This document shows, in pieces, positions 5,667 to 12,367 of a stretch of 12,367 bases of DNA. The position numbers and the translations under genes are program-made. This DNA is from Thioalkalivibrio sp. (GTDB lineage: Bacteria > Pseudomonadota > Gammaproteobacteria > Ectothiorhodospirales > Ectothiorhodospiraceae), in NCBI GenBank assembly GCA_003555285.1, contig PWGH01000065.1:1-12367 (forward strand). Reading direction: 5' to 3'. How positions within the stretch are numbered: the stretch's first letter is position 1; each line of letters starts with the position of its first letter. The notes beneath the pieces are model-generated. The model was not told the DNA's origin. It did not search any database and was given only the letters and a program-made list of their open reading frames with translations.

Positions 5667-7433
5667 ATGGCCTTGAAAGAACTCCTCGAGCAGGCGCTGG
5701 CGGCGGCGCTAACCCAATTGGTGCAAGACGGCATCCTGCCGGCGGATCACGGCGTGGCGGTGCAACTGACCCGCACTCGCGAACGCGAGCACGGCGACTT
5801 CGCGAGCAATCTGGCGCTGCAGCTGGCCCGTCCCGCGCGCAGCCAGCCCCGGGCGATCGCCGAGCAACTGCAGGCGGCGCTGCCCCCGGTGCCGGGGCTT
5901 GCCGGGGTCGACATCGCCGGCCCCGGCTTTCTGAACTTCCGCCTCGAGGAGCACGCGCGCTTTGCGGTGTTGCCGGCGATCGCCGACGCCGGTGCGGACT
6001 ACGGCCGTTCCGAGATCGGTCGCGGCCAGGCCGTGCAGGTGGAATTCGTATCGGCGAACCCGACCGGGCCGCTGCACGTCGGGCACGGGCGCGGCGCGGC
6101 GTACGGCGCCAGCGTCGCCGACCTGCTGGAGTGCTGCGGCTTCGACGTGACCCGCGAATACTACGTGAACGACGCCGGCCGGCAGATGAACATCCTCGCC
6201 GCCAGCGTCTGGCTGCGCTACCTGGACAAGCGCGGCGTGCAGCTGCCCTTCCCGGCGAACGGCTACCAGGGCGACTACGTGCGCGCGATCGCCGACGACC
6301 TCGCGGTGCTGCTCGGCGATGCCGGCGTGCACCCGGAGGCGGAGATCCTGCGGGACCTGCCGGCCGACGAAGCCGACGGCGGCGACAAGGAGGCCTACAT
6401 CGACGCGCTGGTCGGGCGTGCTCGGGATCTGCTCGGCCCCGCGCTGTACGGGCAATTCTTCGATCACGGGCTGAACTCGATCCTGGACGACATCCGCGAC
6501 GATCTGGCGGCCTTCGGCGTGCACTACCAGACCTGGTTCTCCGAACGCAGCCTGGCCGCCTCCGGCGCGATCGACGCCGTCGTCGAGCAGCTGCAGGCCG
6601 GCGGCGCACTGTACGAGAAGGACGGTGCATTGTGGTTCCGCTCGACCGACTACGGCGACGACAAGGACCGGGTCGTGCGCCGGGAAAACGGCGACTACAC
6701 CTACTTCGCCTCCGATATCGCCTATCACCGCGAGAAGTTCGAACGCGGCTTCGACCGGATCATCAACGTCTGGGGTGCCGACCACCACGGCTATGTGGCA
6801 CGGGTTCGTGCCGCGCTGCGCGCGCTGGGCCTGGACGACGGCCGCCTCGACGTGTTGCTGGTGCAGTTCGCGATCCTCTATCGCGGCGAGGAGCGGGTGC
6901 AGATGTCCACCCGCTCGGGCAGCTTCGTGACGCTGCGGGCGCTGCGCGAGGAGGTCGGTTCCGACGCCGCCCGCTTCTTCTACGTGCAGCGGCGCTGCGA
7001 ACAGCACCTGGACTTCGACCTGGAACTGGCGAAAAGCCAGTCCAACGACAACCCGATGTACTACATCCAGTACGCGCACGCCCGGATCGCCAGCGTGCAG
7101 CGCGGCGCGCTGGAACGCGGCCTGGCCACCGCCGCCGCCGACGGCCCGGAGATCCCGCGCCTGACGCTCGACGTCGAGACCGATCTGCTCGCGCAGCTGG
7201 CCGGCTTTCCCGAACAGGTGGCGACGGCCGCGCAGGCGCACGAACCGCACCAGCTGGCGCAATACCTGCGCGATCTGGCGGCCGGCTTCCACGCCTACTA
7301 CAACGCGGTGCCGTTCATGCAGGCCGAGGATCTGGACCTCGTCTCGGCGCGCCTGGCGCTGATCGGCGGCATCCGTCAGGTGCTCGCAAACGGCCTGCGG
7401 CTGCTGGGTGTCAGCGCGCCGGAGACGATGTAG
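5667..7433 (+). CDS. argS: Arginyl-tRNA synthetase (class I)
   Basis: This 588-residue cytosolic enzyme charges tRNA-Arg with arginine using ATP. The N-terminal Add-1 domain, which contacts the tRNA D-loop, covers about residues 1-120 and includes [16 protein letters not shown] and GPGFLNF. The class I signature is in [16 protein letters not shown], with HVGH at 137-140. The second signature is MSTRSG at 413-418 in place of canonical KMSKS; such a divergent form is normal for this family. It is followed by [20 protein letters not shown]. The anticodon-binding helical domain ends the protein (YYNAVPFMQ ... [16 protein letters not shown]). The length is normal. The start at 5667 fits the family N-terminus ([11 protein letters not shown]) but has no ribosome site and follows a 14-bp palindrome. 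Three bases separate its stop from the SPOR gene, so cotranscription is likely. Confidence 0.97.
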   Translation: MALKELLEQALAAALTQLVQDGILPADHGVAVQLTRTREREHGDFASNLALQLARPARSQPRAIAEQLQAALPPVPGLAGVDIAGPGFLNFRLEEHARFAVLPAIADAGADYGRSEIGRGQAVQVEFVSANPTGPLHVGHGRGAAYGASVADLLECCGFDVTREYYVNDAGRQMNILAASVWLRYLDKRGVQLPFPANGYQGDYVRAIADDLAVLLGDAGVHPEAEILRDLPADEADGGDKEAYIDALVGRARDLLGPALYGQFFDHGLNSILDDIRDDLAAFGVHYQTWFSERSLAASGAIDAVVEQLQAGGALYEKDGALWFRSTDYGDDKDRVVRRENGDYTYFASDIAYHREKFERGFDRIINVWGADHHGYVARVRAALRALGLDDGRLDVLLVQFAILYRGEERVQMSTRSGSFVTLRALREEVGSDAARFFYVQRRCEQHLDFDLELAKSQSNDNPMYYIQYAHARIASVQRGALERGLATAAADGPEIPRLTLDVETDLLAQLAGFPEQVATAAQAHEPHQLAQYLRDLAAGFHAYYNAVPFMQAEDLDLVSARLALIGGIRQVLANGLRLLGVSAPETM

Positions 7434-7436
7434 GGC

Positions 7437-8063
7437 ATGGCCCAGGCGCGCAAGGTCCGCCGCAAGCCGGCCGGCCCGCCTCGCCGGCCCCTGCCGGGGT
7501 GGGCCTGGCTGCTGACCGGCATGCTGGTCGGCCTGGCGGCCGCGGCGGTGTTCTATCTGCAGGGGGTCGACCGCATGGGCCAGGATCCCGGCTGGCTGAC
7601 GCGCGGAGAGACCGAGGCCCCCGCAAGCGCCGGCAGTTCCAGCCCGAATGGCGACCGGGCAACCGGTGCACCGGCGACCCCGGCTTCCGAGCGCTCCCGC
7701 TTCCAGTTCTACGAACTGCTGCCGCGCGACGAGGTGCAGATCCCGCGGGCCGCGCCACACCGGACGCCACCCCCGGCCGCCCCGCCGGCGCCCGCAACCC
7801 CTCCGGCACCGCCCCCGCAGGCAGCACCCGCGGACCGGGTGATCCTGCAGACCGGCTCGTTCCGGCAGTACGCGCAGGCCGACGAAATGAAGGCGCGCCT
7901 GGCCCTGTTGGGGCTGGCGGCGAATGTGCGCGAGGCCCGGGTGAACGGCCAGACCTTCCATCGCGTCTATGTCGGCCCCCTCACCGGCGAAGCCGAGATC
8001 CGCCGCATTCTGGAGCGCTTGCGCAACGAGAACATCGAGGCGTTGCGCCTGCCCGCGCCCTGA
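7437..8063 (+). CDS. SPOR-domain inner-membrane protein, FtsN-like
   Basis: This 208-residue protein has a short basic cytoplasmic tail (RKVRRK ... RR), one membrane helix at about residues 22-41, a periplasmic linker rich in proline and alanine (about 45-134), and a C-terminal SPOR domain at about 135-205 (VILQTGSFRQYAQADEMKAR ... RVYVGPLTG). SPOR domains bind peptidoglycan stripped of stem peptides at the division septum. The layout is that of FtsN, the late division protein that activates septal peptidoglycan synthesis. Its place just after priA-argS resembles the SPOR gene after argS in pseudomonads and ftsN near priA in E. coli. It is shorter than E. coli FtsN (319 residues), and the essential FtsN segment just outside the membrane cannot be recognised by eye, so I leave the symbol open. 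GGAG at 7421-7424 is the ribosome site. Its stop shares a base with the hrpA start (TGATG). Confidence 0.88.
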   Translation: MAQARKVRRKPAGPPRRPLPGWAWLLTGMLVGLAAAAVFYLQGVDRMGQDPGWLTRGETEAPASAGSSSPNGDRATGAPATPASERSRFQFYELLPRDEVQIPRAAPHRTPPPAAPPAPATPPAPPPQAAPADRVILQTGSFRQYAQADEMKARLALLGLAANVREARVNGQTFHRVYVGPLTGEAEIRRILERLRNENIEALRLPAP

Positions 8064-11000
8064 TGCCGGATCCCACCCCGCTGCCCGGCGCGCGCGAGCC
8101 CGAGCGGGATCGCGCCCTCGACCTCACCCAACTGCTGCGTGCCGATGAGGGCCCGGTAAGCGAACTGCTGCAGCGCGCCACCCGACGCCAGGCCCGCGGC
8201 CAACCGGCCGACCGCCTGCTCGACCAGGCGCGGGCCCGCTTCGACACGGCCCTGCAACGCGCCACGGCCTACCGCGCCAGCCTGCCGACCCCGCGTTACG
8301 CCGACGATCTGCCGATCCATGCCGAGCGCGAGCGGATTATCACCGCGATTCAGGCGCACCCGGTGCTGATCCTCTGCGGCGAAACCGGCTCCGGCAAGAC
8401 CACTCAGCTGCCCAAGCTCTGCCTGGACGCGGGCCGCGGGCGCCGCGGCCTGATCGGCCACACCCAGCCCCGGCGCATCGCCGCACGCTCGGTCGCGGCG
8501 CGCATCGCCGAGGAACTGGGCACGACCCTGGGCACCGAACCCGGCAGCACAGTCGGCTACAAGGTCCGCTTCAACGACCAGACCGGCCCGGACACGCACG
8601 TGAAGCTGATGACCGACGGGCTGCTGCTCGCCGAGTTGCGCGGGGATCCGGACCTGCTCGCCTATGACACCCTGATCATCGACGAGGCCCACGAACGCAG
8701 CCTGAACATCGATTTCCTGCTGGGTTACCTGAAGCAACTGCTGCCGCGGCGCCCGGACCTGCGCCTGATCATCACCTCGGCGACGCTGGAACCCGAGCGC
8801 CTGGCGCAATTTTTCGGCGCTGCGCCGATCATCGAGGTGTCCGGGCGCGCGTGGCCGGTGGAAATCCGCTACCGGCCCCTGAGCGATTCGGATGCCGAGA
8901 CCGATGCCAATTTGACCGGCGAGCCCAGGGTTGCCCCGGAACCGTCCGTTCCGGAGGCATCGACGGCCGATCCATCGGCCCCGAGCCCATCGGCCCCGAA
9001 GCAATGGGCCTCGAAACGGTCGACGCCGAAACCATCGCTTCCGGATCCGTCGACCCCGGAACGCGACCTGTTCGACGGCATTAGCGCTGCGGTGGCCGAG
9101 TGCCTGCGCGCGGGCGCCGGGGACATCCTGGTATTCCTGCCGGGCGAACGCGAGATCCGCGACGCCGCCACCCGCCTGCGCCGCGAGCAGCCGGCCCACA
9201 CCGAGATCCTGCCGCTGTACGCGCGGCTGTCGGCGGCCGAACAGAACCGCGTGTTCCGCCCGCACGCCGGGCGCCGCATCGTGCTCGCGACCAACGTCGC
9301 CGAGACCGCACTCACCGTGCCCGGCATCCGCTTCGTGATCGACACCGGCCTGGCCCGCTTGGCCCGCTATTCCTGGCGCTCCCGAATCCAGCGCCTGAGC
9401 CTGGAACCGATCGCCCAGGCCTCCTGCAACCAGCGCGCCGGGCGCTGCGGCCGCCTGGGCCCCGGCCTCTGCATCCGGCTGTTCAGCGAACAGGACTTCG
9501 CGCAACGCCGCGAGCATGGCGAGCCCGAGATCCTGCGCTCGAACCTGGCCGCGGTGATCCTGCAGATGGCCGCACTCGGCCTCGGCGATCCGCGTCACTT
9601 CCCCTTCGTCGATCCGCCCGACCCGCGGCTGATCCGCGACGGCTACCACCTGCTCGAGGAATTGCACGCGGTCGACGACCGGCACCGGATCACCGAGGCC
9701 GGCCGGCAACTGGCCCGCTTCCCGGTGGATCCGCGCTTTGGTCAGATGATCCTCGCCGGCGGCCAACGCGGCGTGCTCACCGAGGCACTGACCATCGCCG
9801 CGTTCCTGTCGCTGCAGGACCCGCGCGAGCGCCCGGCCGAAAAGGCCCAGGCCGCCGACGAGGCCCAGCGCATTTTTCGGGTCGAAGGCTCGGACTTCCT
9901 CGGCATCCTGAAACTGTGGGCAGCCTGGCACCAGACCCGCGAGGAACTCGGCAGCAGCGCGCTGAAACGCTGGTGCCGCGAGCACTTCCTGTCGTTCCTG
10001 CGCATGCGCGAATGGCAGGAACTGCGCGCGCAGATGGCGACCCTGGCGCACGGCCTGGGCCTGCCCCGCGGCGGCGTGCCGCACGACACCCCTGAGGCCC
10101 ATCAAGCCCTGCACAAGGCGCTGCTCAGCGGCCTGATCAGCCAGGTCGGCAAGAAGACCGAACGTGGCGACTACCTCGGCCCGCGCAACCGGCGCTTCCA
10201 GATCCACCCCGGCTCCGGCCAGGTCAAGCGCCGGCCGGCGTGGCTGATGAGCGCGGAGATCGCCGAAACCACCCGGGTTTATGCGCGCGAGGTCGCGGCG
10301 ATCCAACCCGAGTGGATCCTGGAGGTCGCCCCGCATCTGCTGCAGCACCACGTCCACGAGCCGCATTTCCAGGCCCGCGACGGGCGCATCGGCGCGTGGG
10401 ACCGGATCACGCTGTACGGGCTGGTGGTCGCGCCGCGGGCCGCGGTGAACTTCGCCCGCCACGACCCGCAGCAGGCCCGGCACCTGTTCATCCAGCACGG
10501 CCTGGTCGAGGGTCAGCTGCGCTCGCGCTCCCCGGGGCTCGCCGCCAACCGCGCGACCGTCGCCGAAATCGCCGAGATGGAGGCCCGCGGGCGCCGCCGC
10601 GACCTGCTCGCCGAAGAGGATCGGCTGCGCAGCTTCTACGACCAGCGCCTGCCGGCGGCCATCGTCGACGGACCCACCTTCGAGGCCTGGAGCCGCAAGG
10701 CCGAGAAGGCCGATCCCCAGATCCTGCAGATCGAACGCGCCGCGCTGCTCGCCGAACCCGAGGCCGCGCTGCCCGAAGGCGCCTACCCGGATACCCTGGA
10801 GGTGCAGGGCCTGCGTCTGCCGTTATCCTATCGTTTCGAACCCGGGCAGAAGGACGACGGTGTGACCGTAACGATTCCGCTTGCGGCCTTGAACGGCCTG
10901 CCCGACTGGCTGGGCGACTGGCTGGTGCCCGGCCTGCTCGAGGACCGGGTGATCGCGCTGCTGCGCAGCCTGCCCAAGGGCCTGCGCCGGCATTTCGTTC

Positions 11001-12145
11001 CGGCGCCGGAGTTTGCGCGCGCGGCACTCGAGCGCATCCCCACCCGCGAGGGCCCGTTGCCGCCCCGGCTCGCCGAGGCCCTGGAGGCCATCACCGGAAC
11101 CCGGGTACCGCCCGACGCCTGGCGTCCGGAACGCCTGGAGCCGCACCTGATGCTGCGCTTTAGGGTACTCGACCCGGACGGCAGCACGGTCGCCTGCGAA
11201 CGCGACCTGCCGACGCTGAAGGGCCGCCTGGGCGCCCATGCCAGCGCCCACTTCGAGCAGACCCGCCCGGACGACGCCACCCGTGAGGGGCTTACCGACT
11301 GGGATTTCGGACCCCTGCCGGACTTCGTGGTCTTCGATCATCAGGGGGCACAATTGCGCGCCTATCCGGCGCTCGAGGACGCGGGCAGCAGCGTGACCCT
11401 GCGCCTGGAGCCGGATCCGGATCGGGCGCGGCGTCTGCATCGGGCCGGGCTGCGGCGCCTGTTCCTGCTCGGTGTTCATCGCATCGTGCGCGACCTGCGC
11501 CGGCAATTGCCGGACATCGAGCGCAGCTGCCTGCATTACACGGCACTCGGCAGCTGCGAGGCCCTGCGCGATCAGATCCTCGCCGCCGCCGCCGAGCGCG
11601 TGTTCCTGCAGGACGAACCCGAACCGCGCGATGCCAAGGCCTTCCACGCCCGGCTCGAAGCCGGCCGCGCCGCGCTGACCCCGGTGACGATGGAACTGGC
11701 CCAGTTGAGCCATCGGATCCTCGGCGAATGGCACCCATTGCGTCGGCAGCTGGACGGTGACCTGCCGTTGTCGTGGATCGAGGCGGCCCGGGACATTCGC
11801 GATCAATTGGCCCATCTGGTGCCGGCGGACTTTTTGCTCGCGACCCCGATCGCCGTTTTGCCGCAGCTGCCGCGCTACCTGCAGGCGATCGGCCGGCGGC
11901 TGCAACGCCTGGAACAGACCCCGGACAAGGACCGGCGCCTGCGCGTGGACATCGAACCCCTGTGGGACGCGGCCAAGCGCCTGCGCACGGCGCATCCCGA
12001 GCATGCCGGTGTGGAACGCTTCCGCTATCGGATCGAGGAATTGCGCGTCTCGGTGTTCGCCCAGGAACTCGGCACCCGCGAAAAAGTGTCCATTCAACGC
12101 CTGGCCCGGGACCTGGACGACCTGCGCAGGACGCTGCCTCCGTGA
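8063..12145 (+). CDS. hrpA: ATP-dependent DEAH-box RNA helicase HrpA
   Basis: This 1360-residue protein, close to E. coli HrpA (about 1300), is a DEAH/RHA-family RNA helicase linked in E. coli to mRNA processing and rescue of stalled ribosomes. Motif I GETGSGKT lies at residues 106-113, DEAH at 207-210, SAT at 239-241 and motif VI QRAGRCGR at 457-464. LATNVAETALTVPGI and GDILVFLPGEREIRD also match the family. The helicase-associated helical and OB-fold regions follow, then the long C-terminal region (about residues 760-1350) characteristic of HrpA (DUF3418). The frame stays open far upstream to 6131, but that part overlaps argS and the SPOR gene in another frame. The start at 8063 (TGATG overlap) gives a natural N-terminus and probably relies on coupling, since no ribosome site is close. 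An extra low-complexity insert occurs at about residues 275-334, between the two RecA lobes. The gene is the likely third member of an argS-SPOR-hrpA transcription unit. Confidence 0.95.
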   Translation: MPDPTPLPGAREPERDRALDLTQLLRADEGPVSELLQRATRRQARGQPADRLLDQARARFDTALQRATAYRASLPTPRYADDLPIHAERERIITAIQAHPVLILCGETGSGKTTQLPKLCLDAGRGRRGLIGHTQPRRIAARSVAARIAEELGTTLGTEPGSTVGYKVRFNDQTGPDTHVKLMTDGLLLAELRGDPDLLAYDTLIIDEAHERSLNIDFLLGYLKQLLPRRPDLRLIITSATLEPERLAQFFGAAPIIEVSGRAWPVEIRYRPLSDSDAETDANLTGEPRVAPEPSVPEASTADPSAPSPSAPKQWASKRSTPKPSLPDPSTPERDLFDGISAAVAECLRAGAGDILVFLPGEREIRDAATRLRREQPAHTEILPLYARLSAAEQNRVFRPHAGRRIVLATNVAETALTVPGIRFVIDTGLARLARYSWRSRIQRLSLEPIAQASCNQRAGRCGRLGPGLCIRLFSEQDFAQRREHGEPEILRSNLAAVILQMAALGLGDPRHFPFVDPPDPRLIRDGYHLLEELHAVDDRHRITEAGRQLARFPVDPRFGQMILAGGQRGVLTEALTIAAFLSLQDPRERPAEKAQAADEAQRIFRVEGSDFLGILKLWAAWHQTREELGSSALKRWCREHFLSFLRMREWQELRAQMATLAHGLGLPRGGVPHDTPEAHQALHKALLSGLISQVGKKTERGDYLGPRNRRFQIHPGSGQVKRRPAWLMSAEIAETTRVYAREVAAIQPEWILEVAPHLLQHHVHEPHFQARDGRIGAWDRITLYGLVVAPRAAVNFARHDPQQARHLFIQHGLVEGQLRSRSPGLAANRATVAEIAEMEARGRRRDLLAEEDRLRSFYDQRLPAAIVDGPTFEAWSRKAEKADPQILQIERAALLAEPEAALPEGAYPDTLEVQGLRLPLSYRFEPGQKDDGVTVTIPLAALNGLPDWLGDWLVPGLLEDRVIALLRSLPKGLRRHFVPAPEFARAALERIPTREGPLPPRLAEALEAITGTRVPPDAWRPERLEPHLMLRFRVLDPDGSTVACERDLPTLKGRLGAHASAHFEQTRPDDATREGLTDWDFGPLPDFVVFDHQGAQLRAYPALEDAGSSVTLRLEPDPDRARRLHRAGLRRLFLLGVHRIVRDLRRQLPDIERSCLHYTALGSCEALRDQILAAAAERVFLQDEPEPRDAKAFHARLEAGRAALTPVTMELAQLSHRILGEWHPLRRQLDGDLPLSWIEAARDIRDQLAHLVPADFLLATPIAVLPQLPRYLQAIGRRLQRLEQTPDKDRRLRVDIEPLWDAAKRLRTAHPEHAGVERFRYRIEELRVSVFAQELGTREKVSIQRLARDLDDLRRTLPP
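8942..9061 (+). repeat. In-frame 15-nt tandem repeat (8 units) inside hrpA
   Basis: Eight consecutive 15-nt units encode pentapeptides: PSVPE, ASTAD, PSAPS, PSAPK, QWASK, RSTPK, PSLPD and PSTPE (HrpA residues 294-333). The second codon is a serine codon in seven of the eight units; the exception, TGG, is one base from TCG. CCG is the fourth codon in six. Units 3 and 4 differ by only two bases. RVAPE (8927-8941) may be a decayed ninth unit. The resulting Ser/Pro/Ala/Thr-rich linker sits between VEIRYRPL and the second helicase lobe, where the E. coli protein has only a short connection. It looks like a minisatellite expansion tolerated in a flexible linker. Confidence 0.8.
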
Positions 12146-12160
12146 GCGTACCGACTCCCT

Positions 12161-12232
12161 GCGCCCCAGGTGGGTCCCACGGCGCCTGGCCCAGCCCACA
12201 GGCGAGTGGGGCGCGCACGACGCTGCGCGTGC
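12161..12232 (+). terminator. GC-rich inverted repeats after hrpA, possible terminator
   Basis: This lies in the 148-bp gap between hrpA and the next gene. GCGCCCCA (12161-12168) can pair with TGGGGCGC (12207-12214), with further short complementary runs inside, such as CCAGG/CCTGG (12166-12170 with 12185-12189) or CCCAC/GTGGG (12195-12199 with 12206-12210). A second small hairpin, GCACG/CGTGC, follows (12215-12219 with 12228-12232). No T-tract follows, so intrinsic termination is uncertain. The high GC content makes some pairing expected by chance. Confidence 0.3.
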
Positions 12233-12293
12233 CGACGGGGTGCCATTCCAATTGCGCGGGCGGCGCGCGTTTACCCTTCGAGGAATTGCTGAA

Positions 12294-12367
12294 ATGCATG
12301 TGATCGTGATCGGGGCCGGCGTGACGGGAACCACCACGGCCTGGTACCTGCGCGCGGCGGGGCTCGA
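12294..12367 (+). CDS. dadA: FAD-dependent oxidoreductase, probable D-amino acid dehydrogenase DadA (5' end only)
   Basis: Only the first 24 codons are present; the window ends inside codon 25. The peptide begins MHVIVIGAGVTGTTTAWYLR. It has the N-terminal beta strand and dinucleotide-binding motif GxGxxG (GAGVTG, residues 7-12) of the D-amino acid oxidase fold. AWYLRAAG closely resembles the start of DadA (in E. coli, AWYLNQAG), a membrane-associated flavoenzyme that oxidatively deaminates D-amino acids such as D-alanine. The ribosome site GAGGA at 12280-12284, nine bases before the ATG, sets the start. The next ATG (12298) is out of frame and runs straight into a stop. Other members of the DAO superfamily cannot be excluded from so little sequence. 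It is 148 bp from hrpA and need not share its transcript. Confidence 0.65.
   Translation, partial: MHVIVIGAGVTGTTTAWYLRAAGL

Noticed and set aside
6131..8062. Upstream extension of the hrpA frame, giving a 2004-residue ORF
   Set aside because: The frame is open only because of high GC. It overlaps all but the start of argS and the whole SPOR gene in another frame, and its translation is Arg/Pro/Gly-rich without family motifs. The start at 8063 gives a normal HrpA.
7967..10498. 843-residue reverse-strand ORF opposite hrpA, and similar long reverse ORFs opposite pntAA, priA and argS
   Set aside because: They are antisense shadows of strong coding frames with third-position GC bias. The translations are low-complexity and match no family I recognise.

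Overview
The window is a high-GC chromosomal segment. The protein families, the three-gene pnt operon and the priA/argS/SPOR grouping are most consistent with a high-GC gammaproteobacterium, perhaps of the Chromatiales/Ectothiorhodospira or pseudomonad type. That placement is inferred from gene resemblance and synteny recalled from those groups; no search was run. All seven recognised genes are on the + strand. The long reverse-strand and alternative-frame ORFs are GC-driven shadows.

Left block (129-2940): a tightly coupled pntAA-pntAB-pntB operon. It encodes the proton-translocating NAD(P) transhydrogenase, with overlapping stop/start codons at both junctions. A 12-bp perfect hairpin lies 26 bp after the pntB stop.

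Middle gap (2941-3319, 379 bp): the most unusual part of the window. It drops from GC-rich coding sequence to about 35% GC over 3061-3190 and about 24% GC over 3141-3190 (hand counts). It carries two perfect DnaA boxes (TTATNCACA), two one-mismatch boxes, a weaker box and a repeated T-tract motif. This resembles a bacterial replication origin or another DnaA-binding control region. No dnaA, dnaN, rpmH or mnmG is visible nearby, so origin function is only a hypothesis. The gene downstream is priA, the replication-restart helicase, so DnaA control of priA is the main alternative.

Right block (3320-12145): priA; a 157-bp gap with a REPIN-like inverted pair of GTAG-headed repeats and a perfect 14-bp palindrome touching the argS start codon; argS; a membrane-anchored SPOR-domain (FtsN-like) protein; and hrpA, a DEAH-box RNA helicase. 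argS, the SPOR gene and hrpA are spaced like an operon (3-bp gap, then a TGATG overlap). The priA-argS-SPOR order matches what I recall from pseudomonads, but hrpA sits where hslV/hslU would be expected. hrpA carries an in-frame array of eight 15-nt repeats between its two helicase lobes.

Right edge: the first 24 codons of a FAD-dependent oxidoreductase resembling D-amino acid dehydrogenase DadA, cut by the window end. No tRNA, rRNA, CRISPR array, insertion sequence or prophage gene was recognised. The genes are mostly housekeeping: redox balance, replication restart, aminoacylation, envelope/division and RNA/ribosome handling. The novelty lies in the non-coding and repeat elements.
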